Below, one piece after another: positions 34,099 to 45,839 of a stretch of 64,000 bases of DNA (the first letter of the stretch is position 1; each line of letters starts with the position of its first letter). Position numbers and translations under genes: made by a program. The notes under the pieces are model-generated. The model did not search any database and was not told the DNA's origin. It saw only the letters and a program-made list of their open reading frames with translations. The DNA is from Podocnemis expansa (taxonomy: Eukaryota; Chordata; Testudines; Podocnemididae), in contig ML681998.1 in assembly GCA_007922195.1 (NCBI GenBank), forward strand, positions 13,996,921 to 14,060,920, in the 5' to 3' direction.

Positions 34099-34789
34099 AG
34101 AGCTAGATTCAAATGGTGGGTCTCTACTGGAAGCTCTGTATCTGCTCAGCTGTAGCATGTCTGATGGAAGAACTCTGTGCTGTCCAGAGAGCCCTATCTC
34201 ATCAGCATAATTACTCCATCTTTGAGAGAAGTGGAAGTTATGCCAGTAGGAGAGTGTCTCCTGCTAACATAGGATCAGTGTGGACATTCCTTAGGTTGCT
34301 GTCATTTGCATTGTTCAACAAAGTGTCTTTTTCACACCCCTGAGTGGTGCAAGTTAGGTTGCTTTAAGTGGTAGTGCAGATCTGCCCTAGAAGAGAGCCT
34401 TAGGCTTGGTGTTGGTAGAGAGGCTTGCAGACTGTAAGCTAAGAAACGTCTCCTTCACCGCAAATTTCTACACTCTGGTGGAACATTCCCAAGGCCTTGA
34501 AATTTGACTAGCTTCATGTGTTAAAAAGAGGCAACAATACCAGTCATCAAATCCCTTTTACAGCTTAAGATGTTTAAAATTAAATTAAAGTTCTCCAAAC
34601 TTTGTTAAATTAACTAGGAGCTCCTGACAGCATTGGTGTAGAATTCTATGTTATTTCAAAAGTAAATATGCTGTCTGTGAATGGTCAAAATCTTTATGTA
34701 GCACTTCCTGGAAATATCTACTAATAGTGGATGTATTTTCTTTCATCCACTAATGTCTCTTGTGTTCTTGGAAGGTTAGATTGGATTCA

Positions 34790-35030
34790 TGAAAGAAAGA
34801 ACATGCTTGACAAATTCACTTCAGGTCTTCCAAGCACATTATCAGTCTGGAGAAGGATGAAAGAAAAGACCTAATTTATCTGGATTCCAGGAAGGCCTTT
34901 GATGGGACAGATGGCAGACGGATTTATAAAATGTCATTGCATTATACGCATAAGGAACTATTGAAGACATTTAGAAACTGATCTGGAGACAAGGAATGCA
35001 GAGTGTTGTGAAAGGAAGTTGTTTTTAATG
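34790..35030 (+). mobile_element. Old CR1-like RT fragment
   Basis: Plus-strand readings GFMKERTCLTNSLQ near 34785 and DLIYLDSRKAFDGTDG near 34870 match the RT N-terminal and motif A regions of an older CR1 subfamily, with frameshifts between. Confidence 0.6.
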
Positions 35031-37590
35031 ATTGAGGTATCACGTGTGTTGCTGCAATGGGTAAGCACCTTTGGTTTCATATTTTTAGTCAACATAAAAG
35101 TCTGTACACAAAAAACATATGAAGATTACAGTAAATATTAGCCAAAAATAGTAGAGGCCACATTTTATATGACAGTCGATAAATTAAATAATTTGCGATG
35201 GGAGATGCTCATGGGTGCTAATGTCCACCTACTGTGTCTCAGTATAGTACTCCACTATTTGCAGACAATATTTGAAGCTATAGCTATAAGAGGTAATACA
35301 TTCTGCAGAGTGTCTGGAAGCAATGGCACTGTATTCCATGTATTTATATGAAGATCTTGTACTAATTATAGAGGACAATGCTGAGTCTGTTGGGTCTAAG
35401 TGTAAGAGTTCTTTGTTGGTAAGGCACATAACCTGCTTTCCCTGCACTTTTGGTGTTTCTCATAAATTTGCAGATTACTAAAATAAAAAGAATCATTGGA
35501 TTCTTATAAATTGCAGCAACCTGATTGCTCACAGTTGCAGTACTGGAAGAGTGGACAAATTGCCCACCACACAGGACTGCCTCTGTCTGCATACAACACT
35601 TAGCAAAACAGGGTCATGGTTCATAACTGGGAGTCCCAGGCATCTACAATAATATGTGCATAAGACAGTGTATAATTATTTGTATGTGCTTAAATACACT
35701 GATCTCAGTTTGTAAGTGGGTTTCTCCATCTAAAAATATGGATTTTAACAATATTTAAGTCCTAGCTATAGAATCTAGTAGTGTCATGTTGTTTAACTGG
35801 ATTTGGGTTTTTAAGGATTTTTTTTTTGCAGGGAATGGGAAGGACTTCTAAAATGGAAGGGAAAGAAATTTTAGATAATTTTTGGACTGGATAGAATCTA
35901 GTGATCTGAACTGGCCCCAATCTGCCCTCAGAAATTGGCCTTGCACACAGGAAATCTACATTTAGTTTCCCAAACCAAAAGTTATATACTTCACAAATTT
36001 TCTGTGAACTAAATTACATAGAGTCCTATAGGGAGGAAAGATATGCTTATGTAATGAAAGACCTTATTGTAATGCATATGCATAACATGCTCAACAGTTG
36101 AGGGTGCACAAGCAACCTTAATTCTGATGCTTCCTTCATTATGAATTCTTGACTTTTCAGCTCTAACAGTCTTTTAAAAGGAAGCTTTGATGTCTACTTT
36201 TGTAGGTATTTTTTAAAAAAGCAAACTGAAAAAATACAAATTTTATCCATCGACTTTACCTGTAATGATTAGAGACCTGTCTGTCCATGCCTCTGACCCA
36301 GTCTCTTTGCTGTCCTATGCCTACCCTTTCTACCTTGTCCCAGTTACCTTATGCATGCTTCTTCCTCATCTACTCAACCCACTGCATTTCAGTCAGACTG
36401 CTAGACTAGCCATTGCAAGGAAAATCCTGCAGGCAGCCCCATTCTGGAGTATGTTCAGTGCAGACAGAATTTTGGGGGAATTTAGCTTTCCAGCTCTGAC
36501 AAGTCTCTACTGAACTTGTGTTAGCTGAAGTTTTCAGAGGCTCATAACTTAGTCAGATTTAAGCAGATGTTCAAGGGGACGGAAAAAGGCTCATCCATAA
36601 TACCAGGGTATTGCCCCTTCTCTGCCAGATTTTGAGCTTCTCTTCCAAAATGCAGAAACTTGAGAGCTTCTTAATGAAACTGTAAATTTTTTAATATGGG
36701 CAAACTATATATTTTCCTCCCACCTCTTTCTAAGAAACTGCTGAGCTATTTTAGCTGAAATTTCAAAAAGAAGAATGCAGCCTACAGCAGACATAAGGCA
36801 TGGACAGTTTCATGCCAGTGATTAAAGTATGGCAAACACTGAAGGATCCAAGCAACTGAAAACAGGGTCTCATAAAGGAAAATCTTTTGCAAACTATAAC
36901 TTTAGGCGTAGTTACCAGCACTGCCTCTAATAATGACTTCAGATAACAGCAGTGTTCCTTTACCACAGCTGTTGGAATCACCTGGCTCGAAAAGGAAAGA
37001 TTTGAGACAAGATGATAATTGGGAAGAGCAGCATTGTCAAGACAGGGTTTCTTAAGACTCAGAGTGTCTCATGTAATGGAAGCTTGTACCTCGTCTTCCT
37101 AAATGGAGATATTGACATTATTTTGCTTATATTCCACTTCATGCATAAGGACTTTTATATCAAATATAGTGTGGCGAACTGTTCTGTGGTGGCAGGGGCA
37201 CTCAGACTTGGAAAAGGGGCATGCCCAGGTGGGTGGCTGAGTATAAACTGTGCATAGATTTCATATTGAGTACAGCCTGCTTGATAGAAATTCATGATAG
37301 AACTGATAGGCATTTGGTATCAGTCCCTAATGCTGGCTTAGAAGGAAGGAGAATGACATTTCCTGTATTTGAAATGCCTCTTATGTTTCTTTTATCTTTC
37401 CCTATTTCCCTTTATAAGGATTCTGTGGTAGGAGGGGAATTCCTGCGCTGTAAAACTGTAGAAAAGCCAAAGCTCAGACTGTCATGTTGCATGGAAACCT
37501 ATCTAATCCTAAAAATACCTTTATAGAATTGGCACCTGAAATCCAGTGCTGTTTTACACAGATGTTTGTGGTTTCTTTATTAGAGAAACT
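35031..37590. other. Intronic sequence, no gene recognised
   Basis: AT-rich with scattered short ORFs without domains. No repeat ends were identified with confidence. Confidence 0.4.
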
Positions 37591-38375
37591 CAGGGGTTAA
37601 AGTATAATTTGGTGGGCCTTGAAACCCTCCTAATCGGGCAGGCCCTCTTCCTGCATGGGTGGGCCCCCACACGCACACCCACACCCCAGCTCCTGCCCCC
37701 AAATGCCAGTCCCCACCCACCTACCTGCACCCCAGCTCCAGACCCCAAATGCCAGCCCCCCAGCACAGCTCCAGCCCCCCACAGGCCAGCTCCACACCCC
37801 AACTTCTGTCCCCCAAAGCCTTCCCCCACTCCAGCTACTGCCCTCGGCCCCCATCTGGCCTCTAGTCCCCCAACCCCCTGCCATGCTGTGCCCTCTTACC
37901 CGGGCACAGACCCTCCCCCATTCCCTTTCCCCACCAGGCTAGCTGGCCTGCCCCGGAGCCTGCCCCCAAGGACGTCCTTACTTGGCCGCGGGGCAGAATG
38001 GCCGTGACCCTGGCCTGAGGCTCCAGCCCTGAGCTGGCTTTTGCGGAGCATGCTCAGAGGTTCTGAGCATGCTCAGTTAGATCTGGCTCAGGGAGGGAGA
38101 TTTAAAATCTCCCAGCTCCCTGATAGCTGGAACGCAGCAGAATGCTATTCCGGGACCTGCTATTTTTAAGGGCTCCGCTTTTGGTGGGGGGGCCCTAAAA
38201 ATAGAAAATGGAACTGGAATGCTGTGTTCCAGGGCCGCTATTATTAAATGGTGGGCCCCAGAACGTACTGTTCCAGCTCCATTTTCTATTTTTAGGGGCC
38301 CCAGAAAGCTGAGCCTCTGAAAATAGTGGGCCCTGGAATGGCGTTCCACTGCATTCCGGCATACTTTAAGCCCTG
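37591..38375. mobile_element. Non-autonomous hAT with 7/8 duplication
   Basis: The left end CAGGGGTTAAAGTATAATTT and the right end, reverse complement CAGGGCTTAAAGTATGCCGG, form a clear inverted repeat. GAGAAACT (37583-37590) and GAAAAACT (38376-38383) flank it. The left half is C-rich (CCCCAGCTCC words); the right half contains an internal inverted pair around CCCTAAAAATAG (about 38190-38300). Related sequence occurs at 56590-57248. Confidence 0.88.
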
Positions 38376-38464
38376 GAAAAACTGGATAGATTACTTATAT
38401 CATTGTATTGTGCTTCAGTTTTATCTGCACTACCAGACAGTATTAAATATGGAAATTTGGTGCA

Positions 38465-38469
<5 letters not shown>

Positions 38470-38508
<39 letters not shown>

Positions 38509-38513
38509 ATGTA
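38470..38513. repeat. (CA)n microsatellite
   Basis: About twenty tandem CA dinucleotides. Confidence 0.95.
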
Positions 38514-38748
38514 GCACATCAGTGGAGGTGACAGCTGTATGACAAATTGTAAAGCTATGTGCCTTGGTCCACTAATGCATCCACAGACTGCCTAAGTAGC
38601 TTCAAATGACAGCCATGTTATTTTCAAAGGGGACTCCCTACAGAAATGTTTCCATCTGTAACCCCTAACCATGCCAGAATGGGCATAGTGTTTTCTGGGA
38701 GTCCTGAGAATTGTTTAGTTGGAGGAGCTGTCAGTGAAGGTTAGCTTG

Positions 38749-38947
38749 TAGTCCTGTGTCACTTTTAAAGTCTAACATTTATTTATCACATGAGCTCTTG
38801 TGGGAGAAAATCCCACTTTGTCTGATGAAGTGGAATTTTCTCCCATGAAAGTTTATGTAATAAATAGATTTGTTAGTTTTTAAAAGTGCTACAGGACTCC
38901 TTGTTTGTTTTGCTGAACTAGACTAATAAGTTCCCCTTTGGAACTTG
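38749..38947. repeat. Foldback PLE-end unit
   Basis: The left arm contains CACATGAGCTCTTGTGGGAG and the right arm its complement-like TTTTCTCCCATGAAAG, meeting near 38822. TAGCTTG flanks at 38742-38748 and 38948-38954. The right arm contains a CTGATGA, hairpin, GAAA order (38821-38855). No coding interior. Confidence 0.75.
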
Positions 38948-38954
38948 TAGCTTG

Positions 38955-40464
38955 ATTTTCTATTTGTTTTTTGTAACTTATAACAAAAGTGCCTAGTGCT
39001 TTGGTCGCCTTTTAAAATATGTTTTATAAATCAAAATAAATGTATATACTTGTGTATCTGCTGTATAACCCTTGAACAGTGCAAAGTTCATTCTTAGGAA
39101 ATTTCCATAACAATGGTTATTGTAGAAGTGTGATAGTTAAAAGGTAGTTGTCTATTGTAAAATTTCTTAGATATACACTGGTTGCATCTACTTAATTATT
39201 CTTGGCATTAATATAAGTAAAAGTTCATTCATTAAATACTCTGACTTTCTCAATTCACTTGAACCTTAATCTGTTTTGGTGTAATGTTCTGAAGCTGGGA
39301 GAGATGCTTTGTGATTGGAGTCTGTAATCCCATGAGGGATTACTCCATTGTTTGATTCAAAGTTTCCTGCAGTTGTGGTATATGTGTTATTTCACAGAAA
39401 TAAGAAGCAATTCCCTATTAGATTCTCTCATAGAGACTGTTGCCAAGGAACATCATCCAGTGTTAGTGAGGCATTCTTCCACTGCTACAGTTAAGACATT
39501 ACATCTATTATAAACTCAATTTTAAATATTTTTATAAACTTACCCTCCATTCATTTCAGCCAGAAGTTATATTTCCCAGCGGTGACTTATTTATCTAACC
39601 AAAATGAACTGTTGGTAAAAATGCCATGGTCGTTTTGAAGTTTGACGTGCAGACAGTTTTTGACATTCTAGACAGTTAACGTGTCTTTCAGAGAGCCTTC
39701 ACATCTCTTTTCTAAAATCTTAGTTTGCAGATTACCGATCCCATGGACAGGAATGAACCTATGTCAGTCCAACTGCAGCATGTGTTCATGAAGTCTGCAT
39801 TACCAGATATCCCCCCGCCCCCATGACATTTTCTGATGGTCAATCTTGCCACAGTTACTGCCTACAGTACCCTATCTCTAAAAATGTCAGTTGAAATATT
39901 TTTCAGTTGAAATATGCAAAAGCAATTATCTTCTGCACAAAGCAGTGTTCTTCAGGCTTTGCATAGAGTAGATTTCATCTGTGGTATATAACCAAGCTAA
40001 GACGTTTGCAGCCACAGTATATTAGAATTCAAGACTTGTGAGTATCAGAAATAGCTGGGTAATACTGACAAATACATATAATAATTGTGTTTTCATAAAA
40101 CTCTAAACTCAGATTATTTATTTCAAAATTCCCATATCACTAGGAGCCATGGCTGTGGGAATGGATGCATGGTGGTGGTGTTTTATATGGTGGTAGCAAG
40201 TAAGGATGGATCATAGACTATGGCCTCATTGTGCTAGGCACTATACAAACATGTTGTAAAATGACTGTCTCTACTCTGGTGACCCTACAGTTGAAGTACA
40301 TATTTTCTAGTTATACATCCTAAAATAAGCTTAATCAGTTTTCATGCTTCAGAGTTTAAGCTGATCACTGTAGTTTACTAGGTATGCTGTGAGGGACTAA
40401 ATCTTTCACTTAAGCATTGATTATTAACCACTAGCAGATGCAAGACACCAGACTTAACTTAGGA
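38955..40464. other. Intronic sequence with one ancient repeat remnant
   Basis: At 40210-40295 CATTGTGCTAGGCACTATAC matches the repeat at 25120-25200. The rest shows no recognised feature. Confidence 0.4.
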
Positions 40465-40466
40465 TA

Positions 40467-40748
40467 AGTTTATACTGGTGGCGGCAAAAAACGCTGCCAT
40501 CAGTGTGATCTTCTGGATGCAATTCAGCGGTCATTATAAACCCACTGAATCGCTCCAGAAATTGCCATAGCAACTCCAGCCCTGGAACTGGAGTTGCTGT
40601 AAGCTGACTGCAAGGCATGTGCGGTCAGCTTACCCCAGTGTGTAGGAGCTGATTAGTGAGTTGTTGGGAAATATGCAAGATATTTTAGGTACCTTACATA
40701 CTTCCCATCAACTGCCACTAAAAAAACACAGCAAGTATAGACTAGGGC
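40467..40748. mobile_element. MITE E, TA-flanked
   Basis: Left end AGTTTATACTGGTGG, right end in reverse complement GCCCTAGTCTATACTTG, TA at 40465-40466 and 40749-40750. Internal inverted words (CTGGAACTGGAGTTGCTG against AGCAACTCCAGCCCTGG, 40570-40605) form a small hairpin. It lies about 480 bp upstream of the CPQ exon. Confidence 0.6.
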
Positions 40749-40793
40749 TATACAGGGATCTGAGCCAGTATGGCAAGTCCTCTGGTTCTAGAT

Positions 40794-41015
40794 TTTTCAG
40801 AGGGGTGGCCATGTTAGTCTGTGTATAGCAAAAGCAGTCTGAGTCCTGTGGCGCCTTATAGACTAATAGATTTCTTCAAGCATAAGCTTTCATGGGCTAC
40901 AATCCACTTTGTCAGCTGCTGCATCTAACCAAATGAGTTGTAACCCACGAAAGCTTATGCTTGAAGAAATGTGTTAGTCTGTAAGGTGACCCAGGAATCT
41001 CACTGCTTTTGTTGT
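40794..41015. repeat. Foldback PLE-end unit upstream of the CPQ exon
   Basis: The left arm (GAGTCCTGTGGCGCCTTATA, then GACTAATAGATTTCTTCAAG and CATAAGCTTTCATGGG) is mirrored by a right arm (CCCACGAAAGCTTATGCTTG, then AAGAAATGTGTTAGTCTG). TTCTAGAT flanks at 40786-40793 and 41016-41023. Reading the left arm on the minus strand gives CTGACAA, a hairpin, GAAA, GC-TTAT-GC, then TT, so a UH position follows stem III in this subfamily. Confidence 0.8.
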
Positions 41016-41232
41016 TTCTAGATGTATACTTGATGAATAAAGGATGGTGTTGAATTTTAACTTAATATTATCTTTCTCTTGTTTTAAGCTAAAAAGCACA
41101 GTTGTGAAAATCTTTAAACAACCTGGGCATATCTGCCTCATGAATGCTTGTAGCACAATAGGTAGAGCACCTTACATGACTTTTCTAATTTGATATTTTC
41201 ATATAAATGCCTTTTTCTGATTGTATTTGTAG

Positions 41233-41344
41233 GTTGTGCTGATCAGCGGACATCTTGACAGCTGGGATGTTGGGCAGGGAGCCATGGATGATGGTGGTGG
41301 AGCGTTTATATCATGGGAAGCATTATCACTTGTTAAGGAACTTG
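41233..41344 (+). CDS. CPQ: Internal exon of carboxypeptidase Q (M28 metallopeptidase)
   Basis: This 112-bp open segment is preceded by a TTTGTAG acceptor and followed by a GTAAAT donor. It reads in frame from its first base for 37 codons plus one base, so it would join the next exon in phase 1. The peptide starts [15 protein letters not shown] and continues through [16 protein letters not shown] to LVKEL. In M28 peptidases the His of GHLD is a zinc ligand, the Asp two residues later is catalytic, and the second Asp of MDDGGG bridges the two zinc ions; all three are present. I recognise the string as carboxypeptidase Q (plasma glutamate carboxypeptidase), a secreted or lysosomal dipeptidase. 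No other CPQ exon was recognised, so the rest of the window is read as the two flanking introns and the gene runs on the + strand. The nearest insertions are a Penelope foldback unit ending about 220 bp upstream and a MITE starting about 460 bp downstream. The assignment rests on recognition of the motif, not on a search. Confidence 0.93.
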
Positions 41345-41807
41345 GTAAATATTTATCTAAAGAAATGTTCTAATGTGCAAGACTTTCAAGACTTGAAGTG
41401 TAATTGTTTTTAAACAAGATAGTCGTCAGCTCCACCATTCTGAGTGCAAATATTCACCATCCAGAAAAATATTCCTAAGAGTTTTTGTCTCACAGCACCT
41501 ACTTCATAGGATGGAATTAATTATCACCTTACAAAAACAAAAACAGTGTGCCTAAAGAGTGCTTTGAACATTCATAGCCACTACCAAAATGTAATGAGAA
41601 TTTATGAGTAAATGTATGTTAGAATAAGAGCACTCTATTGGATATATATTGCTGGGTTGTCAGCTCAAATAATTAAATCTTTATAGCTGTGTGTGCACCA
41701 TTTATATGGTGGGGAGAGATATATTTTGAATAAAATTTACAGTTATGCTGCTGGTAACGTGAAGTAAGAACATCCATGGGGTCTGACTGTGATTGTACGG
41801 GAAACTA

Positions 41808-42289
41808 AAGGTTTGTCTACATTGGTGCTTGTGCTGGCAAACTTTCATTGCTCAGGTGTTTGGAAAAAACACTCCATCAAACGACACAGGTTTTGCTGAG
41901 ATAAGTGCAAGTTTAGTCAGCACTGTGTGCACGGGAGGGCTCTTCTGGTCTTCTCTTCATTTCAGTCATTTTATTATGTCAGTGGGAGAGCTGATATAAT
42001 GTGACTACATTAGTACTTATGCTGGCAAAACTTACGTTGCTCAGCGGCAGAAGCACCAGTGGTCTGAGAAAAGTCTGAGGGCTAAGCACACTGCGACTTG
42101 GGGCTCGAGCTGCATAAGCAAGCTGCTGGGCAGCCCAGCGGTGGACCTGGGGCTTGGGCGCTGGGGCTTGGGGCTGGAGCACTGTAAGCCCAGTGCCAGC
42201 AACGCCCCTGCCCAGCAGCGTGTTTTTTTTACACTCCTGACCAACAAAGAGTTTTACTGACAGAAGTATTAGTGTAGACATTACCTTTG
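41808..42289. mobile_element. MITE F, TA-flanked, with an internal repeat of its own end
   Basis: Left end AAGGTTTGTCTACATTGG, right end in reverse complement CAAAGGTAATGTCTACACTA, TA at 41806-41807 and 42290-42291. The first 45 bp are repeated directly inside at 42001-42045 (CTACATTAGTACTTATGCTG, then AACTTACGTTGCTCAG), so the copy may be a MITE inserted in or duplicated within itself. Confidence 0.68.
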
Positions 42290-42499
42290 TATCTGTGAAG
42301 TACAAGATCAGACAAATAGTTTAGCATGTGTAGTTAGCACATATTCTAAAGTACCATTCAAGATTAAGTAGCCCATAAAAGCACCTGTAGTCATAAGACA
42401 AAAAAGGGAGTTTGCATTTTAGAGATTATTGTAATAAGCTATAAATCTAGTGTCTTTATTGAGACCATAATTCTTAGTGTCTAGGAAATTTATGAATTT

Positions 42500-43870
42500 A
42501 AACTCCCAGGTTCACCTTTTGAAAGTGTTGTGAAGATTTCCTTTGAGGCAGACCAGACAGTGATTGTTGTATGAAAAGTTCATCCACAGATGTAGGGTAT
42601 TTTTGTTTTATTATTTTCCTGTCTGAATTTATCTGAGAGGATAGTGATTGTATGGCTTTACCCATGTAGTAGTTATTGAGGCATTTAATGCACCTGATGA
42701 GATACACCACAAGTTGCGTTAAGATGTGTTGGACCCAGGGATCTTGCAAGGTGTGTTGTGGTGGTTTTTGATCATTGTAGCAGTGAAGATAGGTCTGTGT
42801 TTTTGCATCCATCCTAGCAGGGTCTGGTGCCACTTTGAGGTGTGATGTCCTGATCTGTGAGGAGTTTGCTTCTGATTATGAGCTTGGAGAGGTTGGGTGG
42901 ATTGTCTAAGGGCTAGAAGAGGGGTATTCAGGAAAGATTTCTTTCTTTTAGAAATGGGGTCCCCATTGAGTATGGGTTGCAGTTGTTCATGGTACCACTG
43001 TATGAGTTTCAGTGTGGGGTAGAAAGCTAACAACTAGCAGGGTGTGATCAGAGGCAGTTTTGTTTCTGTATTGAAGCAGGTTCTCTCTGGTTATCTGGAT
43101 ATTTCATGAAGTGATCTACTTCTTTGGTGCTGTGTCCTTTTGCTAAAAGCAATTTTGGGTATGTTACAGTGTATATCCTGGGCTTTCTTCTCAGAGCACA
43201 TGTGTTATTTGAGTGCCTGGCTGTAAATAACAGATTTCTTGGTATGCTTGGGCTGGTTACTTTGTGAAGGTATGTGTGGCGATCTGAGGGTTTCTTATGT
43301 GTAGTTGTCTGTTGGGTTCCATTTTGAAACTGATTGTGGTGCTCAGGAAGTTGATGCTAGAGTGGGTATGCTCTAGACAAATGTTAATGGAGAGCTGGTG
43401 ATTGTTAAAAATTTGGTGGGAATCTATAAGGGAGATTATTTGTCCAGAGGATGAAAATATCCTTGATGTATCTGAGGTATATCATTGGTTTTGTGGTGCA
43501 TTTGTCCAGAAATTTTTCTACAAGATAGCCCACAAAGAGGCTGGTATATTGCCAAGCCATCCTAGTACTCATGGCTTTTGGAAAAAAACATTTGTTGTTG
43601 ATGTAAAATTGTTATGGGCTTGATGATGCATTTGAAGTGAATATCTGAGGATTCTCATTGTCTTTTAAATATTTGAGGCAGGCTGTCATGCTGTCATTGT
43701 GAGGGATGTTGGTCTGTAGAGCAACAGTTTCCGTGGTGGCACGAATGATGATCTGAGGGAGTTTGTTATCGTTGCAAAATTTGTGGAAGAAGTTGATTAT
43801 GTCTAGGAGAAAGATGGCCCTTTGAGTGGTGTGTGGTTTCAGTATGTGTAATGGGGGATGCTCAGCTCAT
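42500..43870 (-). mobile_element. Second Penelope-like element, older, minus strand
   Basis: The minus strand gives a GIY-YIG remnant (YLIRCIKCLNNYYMGKAIQS, LSSQINSDRK) at 42600-42720, a linker (NTPLLALRQSTQPLQ) near 42900 and, further upstream, RT pieces such as YLRYIKDIF-like near 43460 where the newer copy has YLRYIDDIF. Order and spacing match 20612-23186. Terminal blocks were not found. Heavily broken. Confidence 0.78.
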
Positions 43871-44845
43871 TTCTAGGATGTTGCCTCCCATTCTGGAGAG
43901 CAGCTTTTCTTGTGATTGCATGCCATCTCTCCACCTCTCTCTTTCTGTCTGCAGCCAATCTTTTGCTCCAGGAACTGCTGCTGATTCTGTGTGACTTGTC
44001 CCTCCAACCAAATCATTCAGAAGTTTCCCCTTTCATGGTATTAAAGTGTCGTCTAATGAACAGGCGCAGGCAGTCTTCCCATTCCCAGCCCAGCTGATGT
44101 CACTTCACCAGTGGCAGGTAGGGGAACCCAGTGCCACTCTCTACTCCAGGTTCAATTCAGGGGCCTTCTAATCAGCAGCCAAGCTTTAGTCATTCCTGCC
44201 CTTGCTGCCACTTTCCCTGAGCCTCTCCTACATGCTTGTATTCCTCCTGCTCTGGTTTTGGGTTTGCCAGCCTTCAAATTCTCTCCTTCTGGGATGTCCT
44301 GTAGGCTATCTGCCTCTGTATAATAGACGGGGGCATAGGCATTTTGTCCTTGCTGTCACAGCTGGGCTGAGGACTGTCCACCAGGATTGTGAGTCATTGG
44401 GCAAAAGCTGGAGGAATCTCAAGACAAGGTGCCATAAACAAGAGATGGGGTCAGAGTCAGGCAGGGGTTGAAGACCAGAGTTCAGAGGCTGTACCAGGTT
44501 AGAACTGGGAGGCAGGAATTAAGGTCAGAATCTGTGGTGGGGCACCAGACCCTATCAGAACAACAGATGCCCATGCCACTTTTTTTCCCGTGGCTATAAG
44601 GATGCTAAGAGGCCACTTACCTTGAATGGTCCCTTAGAATATATTCTAATGGAACTGGCACCAAACATTTGTTAGCAGAAACACCAGAATATCGCCCAAA
44701 TGACCCACCCCTGCCCTCCTCTCCCCACTCCTGGACCCTGACAGCTTACTGCTCTCCTTCTTCCCCATCACTTAACCGTCTCCACCTCTAGCTGTTCAAG
44801 CAAAGTGAATGAAGTCACTGTATGCTTTGACTTTATATGCCTGCA
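43871..44845. other. Intronic sequence, possible LTR-derived debris
   Basis: No gene. Sequence at 44330-44560 (GGGTCAGAGTCAGGCAGG and neighbours) is reminiscent of sauropsid LTR sequence, but I cannot define ends. Confidence 0.35.
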
Positions 44846-44849
44846 GTCA

Positions 44850-45080
44850 AGGCCTCACCTTGGCAGGGGTGAGGCAAGCACTGTCTAGGATTCAGAGCCT
44901 TTGACCCTGGCAGGGGTAAGGCAAACACCCACAGTTGAGAGTTCTGGGCCTTCAACCCCGACACGGGTAAGGCAAACACAGTTAGAGATCAGGGCCTTCA
45001 ACCCTGGCAGGGGTAAGGCAAACACACCCAGTCTACAGTTCTGGGCCTTCAACCCGAGCAGGGATAAGGCAACACACCCA
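44850..45080. repeat. Minisatellite of about 55-60 bp units
   Basis: About five imperfect copies of a unit containing CCTTCAACCCTGGCAGGGGT and AAGGCAAACACACCCAG. Units start near 44850, 44900, 44952, 44995 and 45045. It abuts the LTR-like unit and may belong to it. Confidence 0.85.
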
Positions 45081-45084
45081 GTAG

Positions 45085-45830
45085 CCCGGACAGTAGCAGG
45101 GGAGGGAAGGGGAACGCAGGCCCGCCCACTCCACTGCTTTCCAGGCCCTAGCAGTGGCAAGGACAAAGTGCCACTGGGTCAGCGGGGCTCCCACCGAAAC
45201 ACACTGACTCACTATTGCCCCTGGGCTACTTCCTTCACCTCTCCCCACAATACCTGGGGTACACCATCCTCACAGTCCTCCGAGTAGGATCCCCAGGGCA
45301 TTCCCATCAGGCCCTCGCTGTCTTCGGGCGGCAATGCAGGGAACTCAGCCGCCTCGGCCAGTGGCAGTTCCTCCAGGTTACACGGGTCCAGGAGAGCTGG
45401 CTCACTGCATTCCCCAGCAGAGCGGAGTTCGTCCAGGTCCTCCCCGGCGTCAGGTGGATCCCCAGGCCCCAGGCTCTCTGCAGAGGGAAGCTCATCTAGG
45501 TCCTCCCCAGGGCAAGTGTTGTCCAGGGGCACAGCCGACCAGGTTTCCTCCCCCCAACTCTTGTGGGGTGGGGAATCCCGTTGTCTCTCAGGCCTCTTTG
45601 GCTCCTGGGGAGGGAGGTCTGTCAGTAGTGGCAGCCGCCTTTCCCTGTGTTCCCTCCATGGCTGTCTGGTCTGGCCCTTTTTATAGTCCTCCTGCTCCTT
45701 CTGGTCCTCCCTTTGGTTCCTGCCCGGGCTACTCTGTTGGGCCTCTTCCGGCCAGTAGGGGGAGTGCGGGTACTCAGCTACCTCCTGGCTACTGGGTAAC
45801 TGTTCCCCTCTGCTACAATGCCATATACTT
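45085..45830 (-). mobile_element. LTR-like unit with minus-strand promoter signal
   Basis: GC-rich segment. On the minus strand a TATAAAAA box (45678-45685) is followed about 145 bp downstream by a 106-residue acidic reading (45212-45532) with the repeated GEDLDELPSAE/GEDLDELRSAG motif. I do not recognise the protein. The arrangement (TATA, leader, short acidic ORF, minisatellite) suggests a retroelement regulatory and 5' region, but no second LTR or pol gene is visible. Confidence 0.4.
45678..45685 (-). promoter_or_regulatory. TATA box candidate
   Basis: CTATAAAAAGG on the minus strand in a GC-rich context, upstream of the acidic ORF. Unproven. Confidence 0.4.
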
Positions 45831-45839
45831 CCTTTCTGA

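Noticed and set aside
37546..38007. 153-codon Pro-rich ORF
   Set aside because: C-rich hAT interior; low complexity and no conserved motif.
44850..45080. CRISPR-like direct repeats
   Set aside because: Units are imperfect head-to-tail minisatellite copies without unique spacers, in a vertebrate intron.
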